From Henckelia pumila (Eukaryota; Streptophyta; Magnoliopsida; Lamiales; Gesneriaceae): DNA of 64,000 bases. A program made the translations under genes and the position numbers. Position 1 is the stretch's first letter, and each line of letters begins with the position of its first letter. This document shows, piece after piece, positions 60,478-64,000 of the stretch. The notes beneath the pieces are model-generated. The model saw nothing but the letters and a program-made list of their open reading frames with translations. It did not search any database and was not told where the DNA came from. The stretch covers positions 132,838,930 through 132,902,929 of the forward strand of contig NC_133123.1 in NCBI RefSeq assembly GCF_033568475.1, written 5' to 3'.

Positions 60478-63400
60478 ATCTCCCACTTGCCCTAAAGCCA
60501 ACTAGTCATACTACGCAGTCCCATTGTTTCGCGATGTTTGTCAAATAATGGTCCTGGCAAGGGCTTAGTAAGTGGATCAGCGATATTGTCTGCAGAGGCC
60601 ACTCTCTCGACAGTGATGTCTCCTCTTTCCACGATCTCCCGGATGATGTGGTATTTCTTCAGTACGTGTTTGTATCTTTGATGAGACCTTGGTTCCTTTG
60701 CCTGAGCAACGGCACCCGTGTTGTCACAGTACACCGGGACTGGACCAACAATTTCAGGAATGGCGCCCAACTCTTGGACGAAATTCCTCATCCAAACGGC
60801 ATCTTTAGCAGCAGCTGATGCCGCAATGTATTCTGCCTCAGTGGTGGAATCCGCTGTGGTGTCCTGCTTGGAACTCTTCCAAGAGACAGCACCGCCATTG
60901 AGCATGAATACAAATCCAGAGGTTGACTTCGAGTCATCCACGTCACTTTGGAAGCTAGAGTCGGTATAGCCTTCCAATTTCAGTTCTCTTCCTCCATATA
61001 CCATGAACATATTCTTAGTCCCTCGTAAGTACTTAAGAATGTCCTTCACGACTTTCCAATGCATTTGACTGGGATTAGCTTGATATCTGCTCGTGACACT
61101 CAGAGCAAATGCTACATCCGGTCTGGTAGATATCATCCCATACATGATACTACCTATGACTGACGCATATGGTACATGTGTCATTTTCTCTATCTCTTCA
61201 TCAGTCTTGGGACACATAGACTTGGATAGAGAAACTCTATGATACATAGGTAGATGTCCTCTCTTGGACCCATCCATTGAAAACCTTTTCAATATGGTTT
61301 CGATGTAAGTTGATTGAGTGAGTCCTATCATTCTCTTAGATCTATCTCTATAGATCTGTATCCCTAGAATATAGGATGCCTCACCCAAATCCTTCATCGA
61401 AAATCTACCTGATAACCATATCTTTGTTGACTGCAACATCCCTACATCATTCCCAATGAGTAAGATGTCATCAACATAAAGTACTAAGAATGTCACAACA
61501 TCCTTAACTACTTTCTTGTATACGCACGGTTCCTCCGGGTTCTTGATGAAACCAAAATCCTTTATTGTTTCATCAAATTTCTGGTTCCAACTTCTTGATG
61601 CTTGTTTGAGACCATAGATCGATCTCTGAAGCTTGCATACCTTATGCTCGCTTCCCATGGATGTGTATCCCTCAGGCTGCGTCATATAGATCTCTTCCTT
61701 AATGTTTCCATTAAGAAATGCAGTCTTCACATCCATTTGCCATATCTCATAGTCATACCAAGCAGCTATGGCAATAAGGATTCTTATGGACTTGAACATT
61801 GCAACTGGTGAAAAGGTTTCATCATAGTCAAGTCCTTGTCTTTGAGTATAACCTTTCGCCACCAATCGTGCCTTGTAGGTCAATACCTTACCATCAGGCC
61901 CAAGCTTTTTCTTGTAGATCCATTTACACCCTATTGGAACAATTCCATCGGGAGGATCTACTAAAGACCAAACTTGGTTTGTATGCATCGAATCTATTTC
62001 CGACTGCATAGCTTCAAGCCATAAATTTGAATCCGCATCAGAAATTGCTTCCTTGAAGTTTCTTGGATCACATCCAACGTCGGGTTCATCTTGATCCCCT
62101 TCAAGAAGAAGACCATATCGAATAGGAGGTCTAGAAGTCCTCTCGGATCTTCTAGGTATAGGCATGTTCATCGAAAATTCTTGAGGTATGGGATCATTAT
62201 TTTGTATTTCGGGTTCTTCTCAAATTTCTTCGAGTTCCATCATCTCGCCTTTCTTATCCAATAAGAACTCCTTCTCCAAGAAGGTGGCATTCCTTGAAAC
62301 AAACACTTTTGTTTCAGTAGGATGATAGAAATAATATCCGATTGAATTCTTCAGATACCCTACAAAATAACATAAGGTGGATCGACTATCCAACTTATCT
62401 CCCACTGTCTGCTTCACGTAAGCAGGACATCCCCAAATCCTCAAGTACGAATACTTAGGAGCTTTGCCATTCCATAACTCGTATGGTGTTTTATCCACTG
62501 CTTTGGTGTGGACGTTGTTCAACAACAACACTGCCGTTTCAAGCGCGTAGCCCCAAAACGAAGGTGGAAGCTCAGTGAAGCTCATCATGGATCGAACCAT
62601 GTCCAACAAAGTTCGATTACGACGCTCCGATACACCATTCAGCTGAGGTGTCATAGGAGGAGTCCACTGAGAGAGAATCCCATTCTCTTTCAGATAGTCC
62701 AAAAACTTGGTACTTAAGTATTCTCCACCTCGATCCGATCGAAGTGCTTTAATACTTTTACCTAGCTTGTTTTCTACTTCAGCCTTGAATTCTTTGAACT
62801 TTTCAAATGCTTCAGACTTATATTTCATTAAATATAAATACCCATACCTTGAATAATCATCAGTAAAGGTAATGAAGTAGGTGTGGCCAAATTGAGTACC
62901 AATTCTAAATGGACCACAAACATCTGTATGGATCAAATCCAACAGATTTTGACTACGCTCAGGTTTCCCCTTGAATGGAGATTTAGTCATTTTTCCTTTC
63001 AGGCAGGATTCACAAGTAGGTAGAGAGTTAATATCAGACATATCAAACATGCCCTCTTCCACTAGCTTGTTCATCCTCCTTGAGGAAATATGACCTAGCC
63101 TAGCATGCCAAAGGTTTGCCGGGTTTTGACTATCGATTTTCCTTTTGTTCGTTGTTACCGGTTTATCAACATAATTTATTGGAACTTCTTTTAATTTTAA
63201 GTTATATAGATCGTTTTCAAGTTGTCCATTTCCAATCAAACATTCATTCTTGTAAATATTGCAAATCCCATTCACAAAATTGCAAGAAAAATCATCTCTA
63301 TCAAGCATAGAAACAGAAATAATGTTTTTAATCAAATCTGGAACAAATAAAACATCTCTCAAAAGTAACTTAAAATCGTTCTGCAAAATTAAATAAACGT

Positions 63401-64000
63401 CTCCCACAGCTTTGGCTTCAACTCTAGAACCATTTCCGAGCCTCAGCTGGGTCTCACCCATTCTAAACTTGCGACTTCTTGTCATCACCTGCAAATCATT
63501 GCAAATGTGATATCCACATCTGGTATCCAATACCCAAGAAGTAGTATTAAGTGAAACATTTATTTCAATATAGAACATACCCTTCGCAGTTCGCAACTTC
63601 TCTAGATATTCCTTGCAGTTACGTTTCCAATGACCGGGTTTCTTGCAGTGATGGCAAACATCCTTGGACTTTTCCATGTTTGAAGCCTTTGTCTTGTTCT
63701 TCTTCTCGGGTCCGGTTTTCTTGGATGGGGCAGAACGTTTCTTACCCTTTGTACTTGGCCCCTTCTTAGCTGAAGAAGAGGAGCCCACCAAGAGAACTGG
63801 TTTATCCTTCTTTAAAGTGGCTTCATATGTTACAAGCATATTGACCATCTCTTCAAGGGAGGCCTCTATCTTGTTCATATTGAAATTCACCACAAAACCG
63901 TCAAACGAAGAAGGAAGAGAGAGAAGTAATAAGTCCACGTTGAGTTCATGCTCCAATACCAAATCAAGCGTTACCAACTTCTGTATGAGCCAAATCACTC
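58652..64000 (-). mobile_element. Ty1/copia element with 1.8-kb LTR, running off the right edge
   Basis: On the minus strand, with its 3' LTR (58652-60477) nearest and coding region beyond. The polypurine tract is the reverse of ATCTCCCACTTGCCC (60478-60492). Parts from the right edge leftward: gag end with zinc knuckle CHHCKKPGHWKRNC (about 63.6 kb), protease region (about 63.5 kb), GAG-pre/integrase (about 62.4-63.1 kb; SDRGGEY and LNGVSERRNR motifs), reverse transcriptase (about 61.4-61.9 kb; YVDDILLI) and RNase H (about 60.6-61.0 kb; STTEAEYIA). It looks nearly whole within the window, with about one break. It inserted into the 54.9 kb copia element; the base run AGAAT next to its end is the likely target duplication, with the partner outside the window. 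Confidence 0.93.

Overview
This is eudicot nuclear DNA: AT-rich, intron-bearing genes with GT-AG junctions, plant-specific gene families, an Au-type SINE, several MITEs and Ty1/copia LTR elements. No prokaryotic, organellar or viral genes were seen. The family of plant cannot be fixed from the sequence alone.

The left half (1-29 kb) is gene-dense. In order it holds: an unrecognised coiled-coil gene on the minus strand (796-3638); an NT-C2 (EEIG1/EHBP1-type) protein gene on the plus strand (8062-11094); a UMPH-1 family pyrimidine 5'-nucleotidase of nine exons on the minus strand (11874-16151); an intronless glutaredoxin-like zinc-ribbon protein on the minus strand (17160-18278); an early nodulin-like phytocyanin on the plus strand (20608-21225); an ESCRT-III VPS60/CHMP5 gene on the minus strand (21529-25109); and an AIF/FSP1-like FAD oxidoreductase on the minus strand (26746-29054). 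I rebuilt exon junctions by hand. The phases close for every one of these genes except the first and VPS60, which each carry a small frame slip.

From 30 kb rightward transposons dominate. A decayed tandem copy of the AIF-like gene (30780-38282) is split by an almost whole Tnt1/Tork-like copia element (31109-35879, TSD TACTG) that landed exactly in its last 5' splice site. A second, heavily eroded copia element (41469-47229, TSD GATTT) sits directly against a hAT-like element and holds a hAT MITE with a perfect 8-bp TSD. An eight-exon urate oxidase gene (48033-51610) ending in a peroxisomal SKM tripeptide forms the last host gene. Two more hAT MITEs with perfect 8-bp TSDs follow, then a short-LTR copia element (from about 54859). 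A fourth copia element with a 1.8-kb LTR on the minus strand interrupts it at 58651/58652 and runs off the right edge.

The host genes are unlinked housekeeping functions and form no pathway cluster. Two of them (pyrimidine nucleotidase and uricase) both belong to nucleotide catabolism, but 32 kb apart in a plant this is probably chance. I found no convincing new multi-gene system. The most informative observations are the splice-site insertion, the frame slips in otherwise well-kept genes, and the layered transposon history.
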